64,000 nt of DNA from Phenylobacterium sp. CCH9-H3. Its GTDB lineage: Bacteria > Pseudomonadota > Alphaproteobacteria > Caulobacterales > Caulobacteraceae. The translations under genes were made by a program, and so were the position numbers. Shown one piece after another: positions 1-8,261 of this stretch; position 1 is the first letter of the stretch; each line of letters opens with the position of its first letter. The stretch lies in NCBI RefSeq assembly GCF_001557235.1, contig NZ_LSJI01000025.1:1-64000 (forward strand), written 5' to 3'. A model generated the notes under the pieces. That model saw nothing but the letters and a program-made list of their open reading frames with translations. It made no database searches and was not told the origin of the DNA.

Positions 1-937
1 CCTGGCCGCGCAGGAAGGCCAGGTCGGCGAGCGTGGCCTTGGTCCCGGGCAGGATCACGAGCTCGGCGTCGCCCGGCAGAGGCTGTCCCGGCGGGACGAA
101 AAACAGGTCCACGTCGGGCTCCGCGCGAAGCGGGTCGAAGTCGTCGAAGTTGGCGATGCGGGAGAGCATGGGCACGGCGATCCGGACCCGTCGGTCGCCC
201 CCGTCCCTGGGACGCTGCAGCACCACCGCATCTTCCGCCGGCAGGCGCGCCGCGGCGGCCAGCCAGGGCGCCATGCCCAGGTCCCGCCAGCCGGTCCTGG
301 CGACGATCTCGGCCCGTCCATCGTCGAACAGGGCAGGGTCGCCCCGGAACTTGTTGATCAGGAAGCCGTGGATGCGGTCCCGGTCGGCGTCGTCCAGCAC
401 GGCATGGGCGCCGACCAGGCTGGCGATCACGTGGCCGCGGTCGATGTCGCCCACCAGCACCACCGGCACATCGGCTGCCTGCGCGAAGCCCATGTTGGCG
501 ATATCGCCTGCGCGCAGGTTGGTCTCGGCCGGGCTGCCGGCGCCCTCGACCAGGATGAGGTCGGCTTCGGCCTGGAGCCGCCGGAAGCTCTCCACGACGG
601 TCGGCAGCAGGCTGGCCTTGCGGCCCTGGTAGGCCCGCGCCTGCCAGGTCCCTTCGACCTTTCCCCGGACGACGAGCTGGGCCCCGACGTCGGACTGGGG
701 CTTCAGCAGCACCGGGTTCATATGGACGCTGGGGGCGGCGCGGCACGCCAGCGCCTGAAGCGCCTGGGCACGGCCGATCTCCCCGCCCTCCGCCGTGACG
801 GCGGCATTGTTGGACATGTTCTGCGGCTTGAATGGACGCACGCGCAGGCCCCGGTTCGCGAACAGGCGGCAGAGGCCGGCGACCAGCACGGACTTCCCCA
901 CGTCCGAGCCGCAGCCCTGTAGCATCAGCGCCGCCAT
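1..937 (-). CDS. cobQ: Cobyric acid synthase, C-terminus off the edge
   Basis: Amidates the side chains of adenosyl-cobyrinic acid a,c-diamide to give cobyric acid, using glutamine and ATP (cytoplasm, late B12 synthesis). My translation opens with [20 protein letters not shown], the P-loop of the CobQ/CobB amidotransferase family, followed by the family-typical stretch [13 protein letters not shown] and then VEGAGSPAE and VGDIDRGH. About 312 codons are present; the family is near 480, so the glutamine amidotransferase domain lies beyond the left edge. The ATG begins two bases past the stop of the ABC ATPase gene, so it is the last visible gene of the riboswitch-led B12 operon. An internal ATG three codons in (MLQG) is an alternative start. 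Identification is strong. Confidence 0.93.
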   Translation of the reverse strand, partial: MAALMLQGCGSDVGKSVLVAGLCRLFANRGLRVRPFKPQNMSNNAAVTAEGGEIGRAQALQALACRAAPSVHMNPVLLKPQSDVGAQLVVRGKVEGTWQARAYQGRKASLLPTVVESFRRLQAEADLILVEGAGSPAETNLRAGDIANMGFAQAADVPVVLVGDIDRGHVIASLVGAHAVLDDADRDRIHGFLINKFRGDPALFDDGRAEIVARTGWRDLGMAPWLAAAARLPAEDAVVLQRPRDGGDRRVRIAVPMLSRIANFDDFDPLRAEPDVDLFFVPPGQPLPGDAELVILPGTKATLADLAFLRGQ

Positions 938-938
938 C

Positions 939-1715
939 TCAAGCCGGCCCGACGTAGTCGACAATCACCTCGCGCCCGGAGCCCAGGATCGTGGCTTCGA
1001 CGTCGAACACCTCGCGCAGCAAGGCGGAGCTCAGGACCTCGGCGGTCGGGCCGAAGGCCGTCATGCGCCCCTGGCGCAGCGCCATGATGTGGGTGGCGTG
1101 CCGCGCCGCCAGGGTCAGGTCGTGGATGGTCGCCACCACCAGCCGCCCCTCGTCCGACGCGAGGCGCCGCAGACGGGCGACGGTGTCGAGGCGGTGGCGC
1201 GGATCCAGGCCCGAGACCGGCTCGTCGGCCAGCAGCACATCCGGATCACTGATGAGCGCCCGGGCCAGCATGGCGCGCGCCAGTTCCCCGCCCGAGAGCG
1301 TGGTGGCGGCTTGGAAACGGTGCGCCTGCAGGTCGCAGGCCTCGATGGCCTGGGTGAGCCGGGGCTCAAGCCCGCCCGGCAAGCCGCCGAGCGCGGGAAG
1401 CTGGGGCGTCAGGCCCAGGGCCACCAGGCTCTCGACGGAGATCGGCCATTCTGCGCGCAGGCGCTGGGGGAGGTAGGCCCGCCGCTGCGCCAGGTCCCGG
1501 CCGGCGAAATGCAGGACCGGCCGGCCGTCGAGCGCGACCTCGCCCATTTCGGGTTTGAGAAGTCCGGCCAGGCCGTTCAGCAGCGTCGACTTGCCGGCCC
1601 CGTTCGCGCCGATCAGCGCCACGAACATGCCCGAGCGCAGGGCGACCGTGACGCCGTCCACGATCGCGCGTCCCCCGCGCAGGACGCTGACGTTCCGGGC
1701 CGCGAGTTCGGTCAT
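939..1715 (-). CDS. btuD: B12 ABC transporter ATP-binding protein
   Basis: ATPase subunit of a class II importer, acting at the inner face of the cytoplasmic membrane. In the 258-residue product I see the Walker A motif GANGAGKST (36-44), a Q-loop at Q84, the ABC signature LSGGE (140-144), Walker B VLLADEP (160-166) and the switch histidine H198. This is the full kit of an active FecE/BtuD/HmuV-type ATPase of normal length. Its ATG overlaps the permease stop codon (ATGA), so the two are translationally coupled. The family alone cannot separate cobalamin from haem or siderophore import; the upstream cobalamin riboswitch and downstream cobQ decide for cobalamin. Confidence 0.9.
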   Translation of the reverse strand: MTELAARNVSVLRGGRAIVDGVTVALRSGMFVALIGANGAGKSTLLNGLAGLLKPEMGEVALDGRPVLHFAGRDLAQRRAYLPQRLRAEWPISVESLVALGLTPQLPALGGLPGGLEPRLTQAIEACDLQAHRFQAATTLSGGELARAMLARALISDPDVLLADEPVSGLDPRHRLDTVARLRRLASDEGRLVVATIHDLTLAARHATHIMALRQGRMTAFGPTAEVLSSALLREVFDVEATILGSGREVIVDYVGPA

Positions 1716-2701
1716 GGCGCCATCCTGCGCAACCGGACCACGAGCCAGAAGAAGAACGGCGTCCCCAGCAGGCTGGTGATGACGCCCAGGCGCAGCTCAG
1801 AACTGGTGTGCAGCACCCGCGTGCCGATGTCGGCCAGCAGCAGCAGCGCCGCGCCGAACAGCGCCGAGGGCAGCATGGTGCGGCGGGGCTCATAGCCCAC
1901 GAACGGGCGCACCAGGTGCGGCGCGATCAGGCCGATGAACCCAATGGAGCCCGTGACCGAGGTGGCGGCGCCCGCCGCAAGGCCGACCCCCAGCAGGGCC
2001 AGCACCCGCGTCCGGTCGAGATCGACGCCGAGGCTCGCCGCCTGCTCCTCGCCTAGCGCCAGGGCGTCGATGGAGCGGCCCAGGGTCGAGAGCACCAGGA
2101 TCCCTGCCACGATGAACGGGCCGGCCAGCAGGATGTGGTCCCAGCTCTTCTGCGACAGCGAGCCCAGCATCCAGATGCTCATCTCGAAGGCGGCGTAGGG
2201 GTTGGGGGCGAAGTTGAGCGCCATGGCCAGAAAGGCGGCCATCAGGCCGGAGACGGCCGCGCCGGCCAGGATCAGGCTGAGCGTGCCGCCACGCCCCAGC
2301 GCGAAGGTCAGCGCCCCGGCCCCCAGCGCCCCCGCCAAGCCCAGGAGCGGCGTCGCCAGGCTGAAGGCGGCGGCGAGACCGAAGTAGATCGAGATCACCG
2401 CCCCCACGGCCGCCCCGCTGGAAACGCCCAGCAGACCCGGCTCGGCCAGCGGATTGCGCAGCAGCCCTTGCAGCACCGCCCCGGACAGGCCGAGCGCGCC
2501 TCCAACCAGCACGGCCAGGATCGTTCGCGGCAAGCGAAGCTCGGTGATCACCAGGTGCGCAAGGTTCGCATCGCTGGAGAATAGCCCCTCCAGTAGCGCC
2601 TGGGGGCTGACGTTGACGCGGCCGAGGAATAGCGAGGCGATCGACGCGGCCGCGAGAAGCCCCAAGGCGATGGCGTTCATGGGTAGGCTGCGCGCCTTCA
2701 C
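1712..2701 (-). CDS. btuC: B12 ABC transporter permease
   Basis: Polytopic FecCD/BtuC-family permease of about 329 residues, which carries the substrate from its periplasmic binding protein across the inner membrane. The translation contains many hydrophobic helices and the family-typical segments LRLPRTILAVLVGGALGLSG, NPLAEPGLLG and GFIGLIAPHLVRP. I chose the GTG at 2701 because it overlaps the TGA of the binding-protein gene (GTGA), the usual coupling in this operon. An internal ATG seven codons later (2680) is the alternative. It also overlaps the ATPase gene by four bases. Function as the cobalamin permease is inferred from the riboswitch and cobQ context. Confidence 0.88.
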   Translation of the reverse strand: MKARSLPMNAIALGLLAAASIASLFLGRVNVSPQALLEGLFSSDANLAHLVITELRLPRTILAVLVGGALGLSGAVLQGLLRNPLAEPGLLGVSSGAAVGAVISIYFGLAAAFSLATPLLGLAGALGAGALTFALGRGGTLSLILAGAAVSGLMAAFLAMALNFAPNPYAAFEMSIWMLGSLSQKSWDHILLAGPFIVAGILVLSTLGRSIDALALGEEQAASLGVDLDRTRVLALLGVGLAAGAATSVTGSIGFIGLIAPHLVRPFVGYEPRRTMLPSALFGAALLLLADIGTRVLHTSSELRLGVITSLLGTPFFFWLVVRLRRMAP

Positions 2702-3540
2702 CGGGAGCTCCCATGGCGCGGCGGCAAGGCGTCGAGGCGGCGGCGCAGTTCCACGGCGGCGGCAGCCGACTGCGGCAGGCCGCAGTTGAAGGCCGCCTCC
2801 GGGTAGGGGATCCGCCGGCCCGCGAAGATGCGGCGAACCACGCGGTGCTGCGCCTCGTCGTTCTGCAGCAGCGGCCGCCCGTCGCCGCCGAACAGAAGGG
2901 CCTCGGGGTTCGCCGCCAGCAGCCGCTCGACGTCGAAGCTCGTGTAGATGGCCCCCGGCCGCGCGGCGATGTTGACCGCGCCGGCCGCCGCGAAGATGCG
3001 GTTGGCGAAGGTGTCCGTCCCCGGGACGGTGGCGCCGCCGTCCCACGCCACCACCCGCACGGGCCTCGGCGGCGGATGGGCGGCGAGGCTGGCGAGTTGC
3101 GCGTCCATCCGGCGGACCAGGGCCTCGGCCCGCGCCGGCTCTCCCACCGCCGCACCGACCTGCCGCAGGGCCTGGCGGACGTCGTCGAAGCTGCGGGCCC
3201 CCTTCACCTCCACGATCGGCGCCCCCACCTCGCGGGCGAGGCGACGGGTCACCGCCAGCGAGAAGTCGCCGGACAGGATCAGGTCGGGGCGGAACCGGAT
3301 GATGTCCTCCGGTGTCCCGTAGTTCACCGCAATACCGTCGGCCGCGCCGGGAAACAGCGACCGGGCTCCGTCACGGGCGAGGTAGGTCACACCGGCGATC
3401 CGCGCCTTCGGAACAAGCTGCAGCACCAGCAGGTCGGTGCACTGGTTCATCGACAGGATGCGCTGCGGTTTCGCCGCGACCGTCTCCGAGGAGAGGGCCG
3501 CGGCGAGGGCGATCGCAGCGATGCGCAGGGCGCGTCTCAT
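2698..3540 (-). CDS. btuF: Periplasmic B12-binding protein
   Basis: Substrate-binding protein of the class II (helical-backbone) type, 280 residues. It opens with MRRALRIAAIALAAALSSET, a signal peptide ending near the VAA site, followed by RILSMNQCTDLLVLQLVPK. That matches the opening of BtuF/FepB-like proteins (R-I-x-S-x-x-x-x-T/C-x-x-L). RFRPDLILSGD is the usual mid-domain segment. It would deliver cobalamin from the BtuB receptor to the permease. The ATG at 3540 is chosen because the reading frame upstream of it is not signal-peptide-like. It sits 16 bases after the receptor stop, and its own stop overlaps the permease start. Confidence 0.86.
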   Translation of the reverse strand: MRRALRIAAIALAAALSSETVAAKPQRILSMNQCTDLLVLQLVPKARIAGVTYLARDGARSLFPGAADGIAVNYGTPEDIIRFRPDLILSGDFSLAVTRRLAREVGAPIVEVKGARSFDDVRQALRQVGAAVGEPARAEALVRRMDAQLASLAAHPPPRPVRVVAWDGGATVPGTDTFANRIFAAAGAVNIAARPGAIYTSFDVERLLAANPEALLFGGDGRPLLQNDEAQHRVVRRIFAGRRIPYPEAAFNCGLPQSAAAAVELRRRLDALPPRHGSSR

Positions 3541-3556
3541 CGATGCCGGCTGGTCC

Positions 3557-5566
3557 TCAGAACTTGATCCGCGCGCCGAGTGTGGCGGTGCGGCCTTGCG
3601 ACGGGAAGCCGAAGACTTCGTAGTAGTCCTCGTCGGCCAGGTTCTCGACCCGCCCGAACACCTCGACGCTCTCCGACAGGTCGTAGGCGGCCGCCAGATT
3701 GACCAGGGTGAAGGCGGGTAGCACCACCCTGCCGGCATTGGCGCTGGTGGCCGGCCGCACGTCCGGTAGCGAGGCGGGGAACGGCGCGGCGATTCCCGAG
3801 AAGTTCGAGTCCAGCTGCTTGCCGTTGTAGCGCACGTTGAGATTGACCCTGGCCCGCCCCGCCAGCGGTCTCCAAGTCAGATTGGCGCTGGCGATGTCCG
3901 GGGCCCGCCGGATTTCCTCCAGGCCATTCTCGTCGGCGTCGAGGTGGGTGTAGCTGGCCGTCAGGGACAGCTCCCGCGAGATCTCGAACGTCCCGAACAG
4001 CTCCACGCCCGTCTGCTTGGACTTGGAGGTGCGGTTGCAGGTGGTGCTGGTCCCCGCCGGCGGGGCCGGGCACGCCGCGGGCAGCCCCGGGCCACCGAAG
4101 TACGAGAAGATCTCGTTCTTCAGCCGGGCGTCGAAATAGGTCGCCCCCACGGTCGCTCGCCCACCGCCCAACGACAGGTCGGCGCCGATCTCCCAGCCTC
4201 GCGATGTCTCCGGCTTGAGGTTGGGGTTGCCGACGAACGGGAACGGGCCGGTGGCGTTGAACCCGAAGAGCTCGGTCTGGCTGGGGTTCTTGATCCCCGT
4301 GCCGCCCGCCGCCCGCACCCGCAGCATCTCGTTGAAGCGGTAGAAGCCCTGCGCCTTCCAGGTGGTCGCGTCCTCGAAGAGGTCGTTGCCGTCGTGGCGC
4401 ACCGCCCCGCCCACGCCGGCCGTCTCGCCGATCTCCAGGTCGTACTGGCCGACGAAGCCCCTGTTCTCGATCGAGCGCCGCGTGGTGTCGGCGCCGGCGC
4501 TGGGCGGCGAGGTGTTCTGGTAGGTCTCCTTCTCCCAGTCGAAGGCGCCGGTGATCCGGTGGGTCAGCGCGCCGGTCTGCAGGCGGTAGGCGGTGACGTA
4601 GGACGCCTTGGTGCGTACGCCGTCGTCGCCGCTGGCCTGGGCGTTGCGGGCGTAGCCCTTCCGCTCGGCGTCGACGCCCTGCAGCGACACGCTATGGGTC
4701 CACGCGCCGTCCAAGAGCGCCAAGTCCGCGCCCGCCAGGTAGTAGAGGCTGACGGCGTCGAAATAGCTCCCGGGACTGTCGACTTGGCCGCGCCCGAAGG
4801 CCGAACTGTTCGTCTCGGCATGGGTGTCGGTGTAGCGTAGCACCCCGCGCAGCCTGAGCGCCTCGGTGACCTGGTAGCCAGCCTTCGCCGAGAACGACTG
4901 CAGTTCCGACCCTAGCTTGCGGGTCCCGCCCGGCAGGGTCTGGCCGACGTAGCCGTCGGTGCGCTGGACGCCGGCGTTCAGGACCAGGTCCAGCGGCCCC
5001 GCCACGACGGCGTAGCGGGCCGAGCCGCCCAGGGTGTCCTGCGAGCCGAACTCGACCCGCATCCGCCCGCCGGGCGCCTCGGCCGCCGTCGGGGTGATGT
5101 AGTTGATCACGCCCGCCACGGCGTCGGAGCCATAGAGCGCGCTCTGGGCGCCGCGCAGGATCTCGATGCGGGCCACTTCGTCGCCCAGCAGGGTGGCGAA
5201 GTCGAACTCGCCCAGGAACGGATCCGACGCCTCCACGCCGTCGATGAGCGTGAGGACGTGGTTGCCCTCGGCCCCGCGCACCCGCACCTGGGTCTGGCCC
5301 CCGATCGCGCCGGTGCGGCTGACGGCGAAGCCGGGCACGTCCCGCAGCACGTCGGAGACGATGCGGACCTGTCGGTCCTCCATCTGTGTCGGCGTGATCA
5401 ATGTGACGGACGAGCCGAGCTTGTCGGCCTCGACGCCGTTGGCCCCGCGGGTGGCGGTGACGATGACGCCTTCGACGTCGGCTCCCGCCTCGTCGGACCA
5501 GGCCGCCACCGGCTGGCCCAGCAACAGCGCCGCGATCCCGGCGCCCGTGAAATATCTCCTGGCCAT
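3557..5566 (-). CDS. btuB: TonB-dependent cobalamin receptor
   Basis: Outer-membrane gated barrel that imports vitamin B12 using TonB-ExbBD energy. The 669-residue product has a signal peptide (first 25 residues, AAW cleavage region), a TonB box-like VEGVIVTATR, and plug motifs GGQTQVRVRG, HVLTLIDGVE and EILRGAQSALYGSDAVAGVI typical of BtuB. It has a beta barrel ending in the aromatic terminus GARIKF. Length suits BtuB-like receptors. I use the ATG at 5566; the preceding TTG at 5569 is in frame, but the GAGGGGG box is better spaced from the ATG. The cobalamin riboswitch about 200 bases upstream on the same strand fixes the substrate and predicts repression by B12. Confidence 0.92.
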   Translation of the reverse strand: MARRYFTGAGIAALLLGQPVAAWSDEAGADVEGVIVTATRGANGVEADKLGSSVTLITPTQMEDRQVRIVSDVLRDVPGFAVSRTGAIGGQTQVRVRGAEGNHVLTLIDGVEASDPFLGEFDFATLLGDEVARIEILRGAQSALYGSDAVAGVINYITPTAAEAPGGRMRVEFGSQDTLGGSARYAVVAGPLDLVLNAGVQRTDGYVGQTLPGGTRKLGSELQSFSAKAGYQVTEALRLRGVLRYTDTHAETNSSAFGRGQVDSPGSYFDAVSLYYLAGADLALLDGAWTHSVSLQGVDAERKGYARNAQASGDDGVRTKASYVTAYRLQTGALTHRITGAFDWEKETYQNTSPPSAGADTTRRSIENRGFVGQYDLEIGETAGVGGAVRHDGNDLFEDATTWKAQGFYRFNEMLRVRAAGGTGIKNPSQTELFGFNATGPFPFVGNPNLKPETSRGWEIGADLSLGGGRATVGATYFDARLKNEIFSYFGGPGLPAACPAPPAGTSTTCNRTSKSKQTGVELFGTFEISRELSLTASYTHLDADENGLEEIRRAPDIASANLTWRPLAGRARVNLNVRYNGKQLDSNFSGIAAPFPASLPDVRPATSANAGRVVLPAFTLVNLAAAYDLSESVEVFGRVENLADEDYYEVFGFPSQGRTATLGARIKF

Positions 5567-5769
5567 CAAGCGGCCCCCTCTGTCCGGCGTCCAACGACAT
5601 GCGGAGAACCTCCCGCCGCGCCACCGCGCCGCGGGTCGACAGGCCGGCGGGCATGGACGCCTGGCAGGCGCCGCCGGTCGGTCGAAACGGCCTCCGCCGC
5701 TTCTTCGTCGTCGCTCAGACGGAGTTCCGCGCCTTGGAGGTCCACTGCCCCAAGAGCTCGAGCGACGCG
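5567..5769 (-). other. Leader between riboswitch and btuB
   Basis: About 200 bases of 5' leader lie between the B12 box and the btuB start. I see no convincing coding frame. An AGAGGGGG ribosome-binding box sits a few bases before the start codon. The expression platform (terminator or RBS sequestrator) of the riboswitch must lie here, but I could not assign it by eye; no U-tract terminator is obvious. Confidence 0.6.
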
Positions 5770-5950
5770 CACCGGCCGGTTTCCTGGCTCGCGGGTCACA
5801 GCGTCAGACGGACACCTTCCCAGGCCCGAAGGCCCAGTGGCTGGCGGCAAAACCGCCAAATCGTCTGCGCTCACCGCTCACAGTTGCAGGGACAGCTGCA
5901 GATCGGGGCGAAGCCCCTACTGCATTCCCGATTAAGCCCGAAGGCTCCGG
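5770..5950 (-). promoter_or_regulatory. Cobalamin (AdoCbl) riboswitch
   Basis: Read on the minus strand, the hallmarks of the cobalamin riboswitch occur in order. First comes TTAATCGGGAA (near 5926-5936), then CCTGCAACTGTGAGCGG (about 5875-5891), then GCCACTG (5835-5841) followed by a CTTCGG hairpin and GGGAAGG. Last is the B12 box GAGCCAGGAAACCGGCC (5774-5790). Spacing and order match the class I fold. The element lies about 200 bases upstream of btuB and should shut down the btuBFCD-cobQ operon when coenzyme B12 is plentiful. Boundaries are approximate because the P1 stem was not folded computationally. Confidence 0.94.
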
Positions 5951-5966
5951 CGCGCTAAGTCGGACG

Positions 5967-5982
5967 ACCCGCCAAGGCGGGT
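5967..5982. repeat. Small inverted repeat after rubredoxin gene
   Basis: ACCCGCC-AA-GGCGGGT, a perfect 7-bp stem between the end of the TetR-rubredoxin pair (6069) and the riboswitch. It could help end transcription of the upstream pair, but no U-run follows on either strand, so a terminator call would be weak. Confidence 0.4.
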
Positions 5983-6068
5983 TCGCCACTGGGCCTCATT
6001 GTGGCGTTTTCGCCGCCGTGTCCACTCGTTTGGCGGCGCGCCCTGACAGAAGGTGACGCCGCGGCAGG

Positions 6069-6248
6069 TCACAGCTCGACCATGTCGAAATCGGCCTTGG
6101 CCGTCCCGCACATGGGACATTCCCAGTCGTCGGGGATATCGGCCCATCGCGTTCCCGGGGCGAGGCCCTCGGCCGGGTCGCCCGCCTCCTCGTCGTAGAG
6201 GTAGCCACAGGTCCGGCATTGCCACGTCTTGTAGGGGGCGTCGGTCAT
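6069..6248 (-). CDS. Rubredoxin
   Basis: One-electron carrier with a mononuclear Fe(Cys)4 site, cytoplasmic. The 59-residue product reads [18 protein letters not shown] at its start and DDWECPMCG near its end. That gives the two CxxCG knuckles C11/C14 and C44/C47, with the conserved YDE and PDDW segments and an acidic C-terminus. Its ATG overlaps the TGA of the TetR gene by four bases, so the two are co-translated. Rubredoxins of this length commonly pass electrons from a flavoprotein reductase to a hydroxylase such as AlkB. Here the neighbouring hydroxylase is a divergent cytochrome P450. Partner and reductase are not visible in the window. Confidence 0.95.
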   Translation of the reverse strand: MTDAPYKTWQCRTCGYLYDEEAGDPAEGLAPGTRWADIPDDWECPMCGTAKADFDMVEL

Positions 6249-6883
6249 GGCCGTCCTTCCGTCCCGAAGCTGAGGCGCAGCGTCGCGAGGCTGGTCTCCC
6301 GGATGGGATCGAGGTTGAGATGCGGATCCACCAGTAGCTGCATCGACAGGCCGAACAGCAGGCTGCCGATCATCAGGGCCGCGGCGTCTGCGTCGATCTC
6401 GCGCCGGATCGCCCCCTCGGCCTGTCCCTTGCAGACCAGCGCCTCCAGACGCTGCTCGATGCGGCTGTGCTCGTCGGCGAACGCGACGCGAAGTTCGGAG
6501 ACGTCGGCGACGGCCGCGGACAGCAGCATGAAGTAGGCCCGCCCGCCCCGTTCGCCCGACAGGCCGCGAAGGTAGACGTCGACGAACGCCAGCACCGACT
6601 CCAGGCCCGGGAGGCCGTCGATGTCGTGCGCAAGCAGCGCCGCTTCCTGCTGTTCGTGAAGGTGGCGGATGACCGCTTCGATCAGGCCCTGCTTGGAGCC
6701 GAACCGCTGGGTCGCGAGGCCCCGGCTGTAGCCGGCCTCACGCCCGATGGCGTCGAAGGTGGCGGCGCTGACGCCCTCCCGCGCCACGACGGCGATGGCC
6801 GCCTCCACGAGGCTACGGCCGGATTCGTCGCGCCGTTCGGCCTGGGTCCGGCGGGCCGGCCGCGCGGGCGAGAGCTGGTCCAT
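6245..6883 (-). CDS. TetR-family transcriptional regulator
   Basis: 212-residue one-domain repressor type. The N-terminal HTH region reads [20 protein letters not shown] followed by [19 protein letters not shown], the usual TetR helix-turn-helix ending in a Y/F-F-G-S-K motif. The rest is a helical ligand-binding domain. It is divergent from the P450 gene, with a 7-bp inverted repeat (AGTTAAT-N12-ATTAACT) in the shared promoter region. It very likely represses itself, the rubredoxin gene behind it and the P450. The ligand is unknown, perhaps the P450 substrate. Confidence 0.9.
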   Translation of the reverse strand: MDQLSPARPARRTQAERRDESGRSLVEAAIAVVAREGVSAATFDAIGREAGYSRGLATQRFGSKQGLIEAVIRHLHEQQEAALLAHDIDGLPGLESVLAFVDVYLRGLSGERGGRAYFMLLSAAVADVSELRVAFADEHSRIEQRLEALVCKGQAEGAIRREIDADAAALMIGSLLFGLSMQLLVDPHLNLDPIRETSLATLRLSFGTEGRP

Positions 6884-6896
6884 GCCACCTGCAATC

Positions 6897-6922
6897 AGTT
6901 AATTGTTGGCCGTATATTAACT
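6897..6922. promoter_or_regulatory. Putative TetR operator
   Basis: AGTTAAT (6897-6903), 12-base spacer, ATTAACT (6916-6922): a perfect 7-bp AT-rich palindrome in an otherwise GC-rich region. It lies 14 bases from the TetR start and 58 bases from the P450 start. Position and symmetry fit an operator bound by the adjacent TetR protein and controlling both directions. Confidence 0.65.
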
Positions 6923-6979
6923 AGGTGATATCGGTTTCCGCAAGCGCTTCACAAAGGCGCATGGCGAGGAAACGAAGCG

Positions 6980-8254
6980 ATGATGATCCCCCAGGACCTG
7001 GCCGAAACGATCGTCGACCCGCGGGCCTATCAGGATCGCCGTCGCAGTGACGAGGCGTTCCGCCGCCTGCGCGCCGAGGCGCCGCTGGCGGTCGCCCAAC
7101 CGGACGGATTCGATCCTTTCTGGGCCGTCACGCGCTTCGACGACATCCAGGCCGTCGAGAAGCAGAACGAGCTGTTCCACAACGGCGACCGCTCGACCGT
7201 CGTCACCACCATCGAGGCGGACAAGAAGGTGCGCGCCATGATGGGCGGCTCGCCGCACCTGGTGCGCTCGCTGGTCCAGATGGACAACCCCGATCACTTC
7301 GCCTACCGGCGCCTGACGCAGGCCTGGTTCCTGCCGCAGAACCTGCGGGGCCTTGAGGCCCGCATCCGCGAGATCGCCAAGGGCTTCGTCGACCGGATGG
7401 CCGCACACGGAGGGCGCTGCGACTTCGCCCGCGACGTGGCCTTTCTCTATCCGCTGCACGTGATCATGGAGGTCCTGGGCGTCCCGGAGGTCGACGAGCC
7501 CCGGATGCTGAAGCTCACCCAGGAGCTGTTCGGCAGCGCCGACCCGGACGTGAACCGGTCAGGTCAGTCCCTCACCGACACCGACCAGGCGCTGGCCTCA
7601 CTGCAGGCCACGGTCATGGACTTCATGACCTACTTCAACGCCGTCACCGAGGATCGCCGGCGCAACCCGCGCAACGACCTGGCCAGCGTGATCGCCAACG
7701 GCGCCATCGAGGGCCAGCCGCTCGGGCACCTGGAGGCGATGAGCTACTACATCATCGCCGCCACCGCCGGCCACGACACCACCTCCAACACCACGGCGGG
7801 CGCCCTGTGGGCCCTCTGCGAGCACCCCGAGCAGTTCCGCAAGCTGAAGGCGGATCTGTCGCTGATCCCGGGCCATGTGGAGGAATCGATCCGCTGGGAG
7901 ACGCCGGTAAAGCACTTCATGCGGACCGCCGCGGACGACACCGAGCTCGCCGGCCAGAAGATCGCCAAGGGCGACTGGCTGATGCTGTGCTACCCGTCCG
8001 GCAACCGGGACGAGGCGCACTTCACCGACCCGTTCCGGTACGACATCGAGCGCAGCCCCAACAAGCACGTCGCCTTCGGCTACGGCGCCCACGTCTGTCT
8101 GGGCCAGCACCTGGCGCGGATGGAGATGCGGATCCTCTGGGAGGAGCTGCTGCCGCGCCTCGAAAGCGTCGAGCTCGACGGCGAGCCGACACGGACGGCC
8201 GCCAGCTTCGTCTGCGGCCCCAAGTCGGTGCCCATCCGCTTCAAGATGCACTGA
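6980..8254 (+). CDS. Cytochrome P450
   Basis: Haem-thiolate monooxygenase, soluble bacterial type, 424 residues (normal length). Visible motifs: I-helix oxygen-activation AGHDTTS near residues 263-269, K-helix ExxR in EESIRWETP, and the haem-binding loop FGYGAHVCLGQHLAR with the axial thiolate C373. The sequence style (LVQMDNPDHFAYRRLTQAWF, HLARMEMRILWEEL) resembles CYP108/CYP111/CYP125-like enzymes that hydroxylate terpenes, steroids or alkyl chains; I cannot assign the family or substrate by eye. MM at the start means 6980 or 6983. It is divergent from TetR-rubredoxin. No ferredoxin or ferredoxin reductase gene is adjacent, so the electron donor is unresolved. Confidence 0.93.
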   Translation: MMIPQDLAETIVDPRAYQDRRRSDEAFRRLRAEAPLAVAQPDGFDPFWAVTRFDDIQAVEKQNELFHNGDRSTVVTTIEADKKVRAMMGGSPHLVRSLVQMDNPDHFAYRRLTQAWFLPQNLRGLEARIREIAKGFVDRMAAHGGRCDFARDVAFLYPLHVIMEVLGVPEVDEPRMLKLTQELFGSADPDVNRSGQSLTDTDQALASLQATVMDFMTYFNAVTEDRRRNPRNDLASVIANGAIEGQPLGHLEAMSYYIIAATAGHDTTSNTTAGALWALCEHPEQFRKLKADLSLIPGHVEESIRWETPVKHFMRTAADDTELAGQKIAKGDWLMLCYPSGNRDEAHFTDPFRYDIERSPNKHVAFGYGAHVCLGQHLARMEMRILWEELLPRLESVELDGEPTRTAASFVCGPKSVPIRFKMH

Positions 8255-8261
8255 GCCGCGG

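Noticed and set aside
33..922. Plus-strand frames opposite the left-edge gene
   Set aside because: The minus strand encodes an unambiguous CobQ sequence that is open to the edge; the plus frames are shadows.
5980..6015. GCCACTGGGCC on the plus strand, resembling a riboswitch core element
   Set aside because: None of the other cobalamin riboswitch elements follow on that strand. The genuine set is on the minus strand at 5770-5950.
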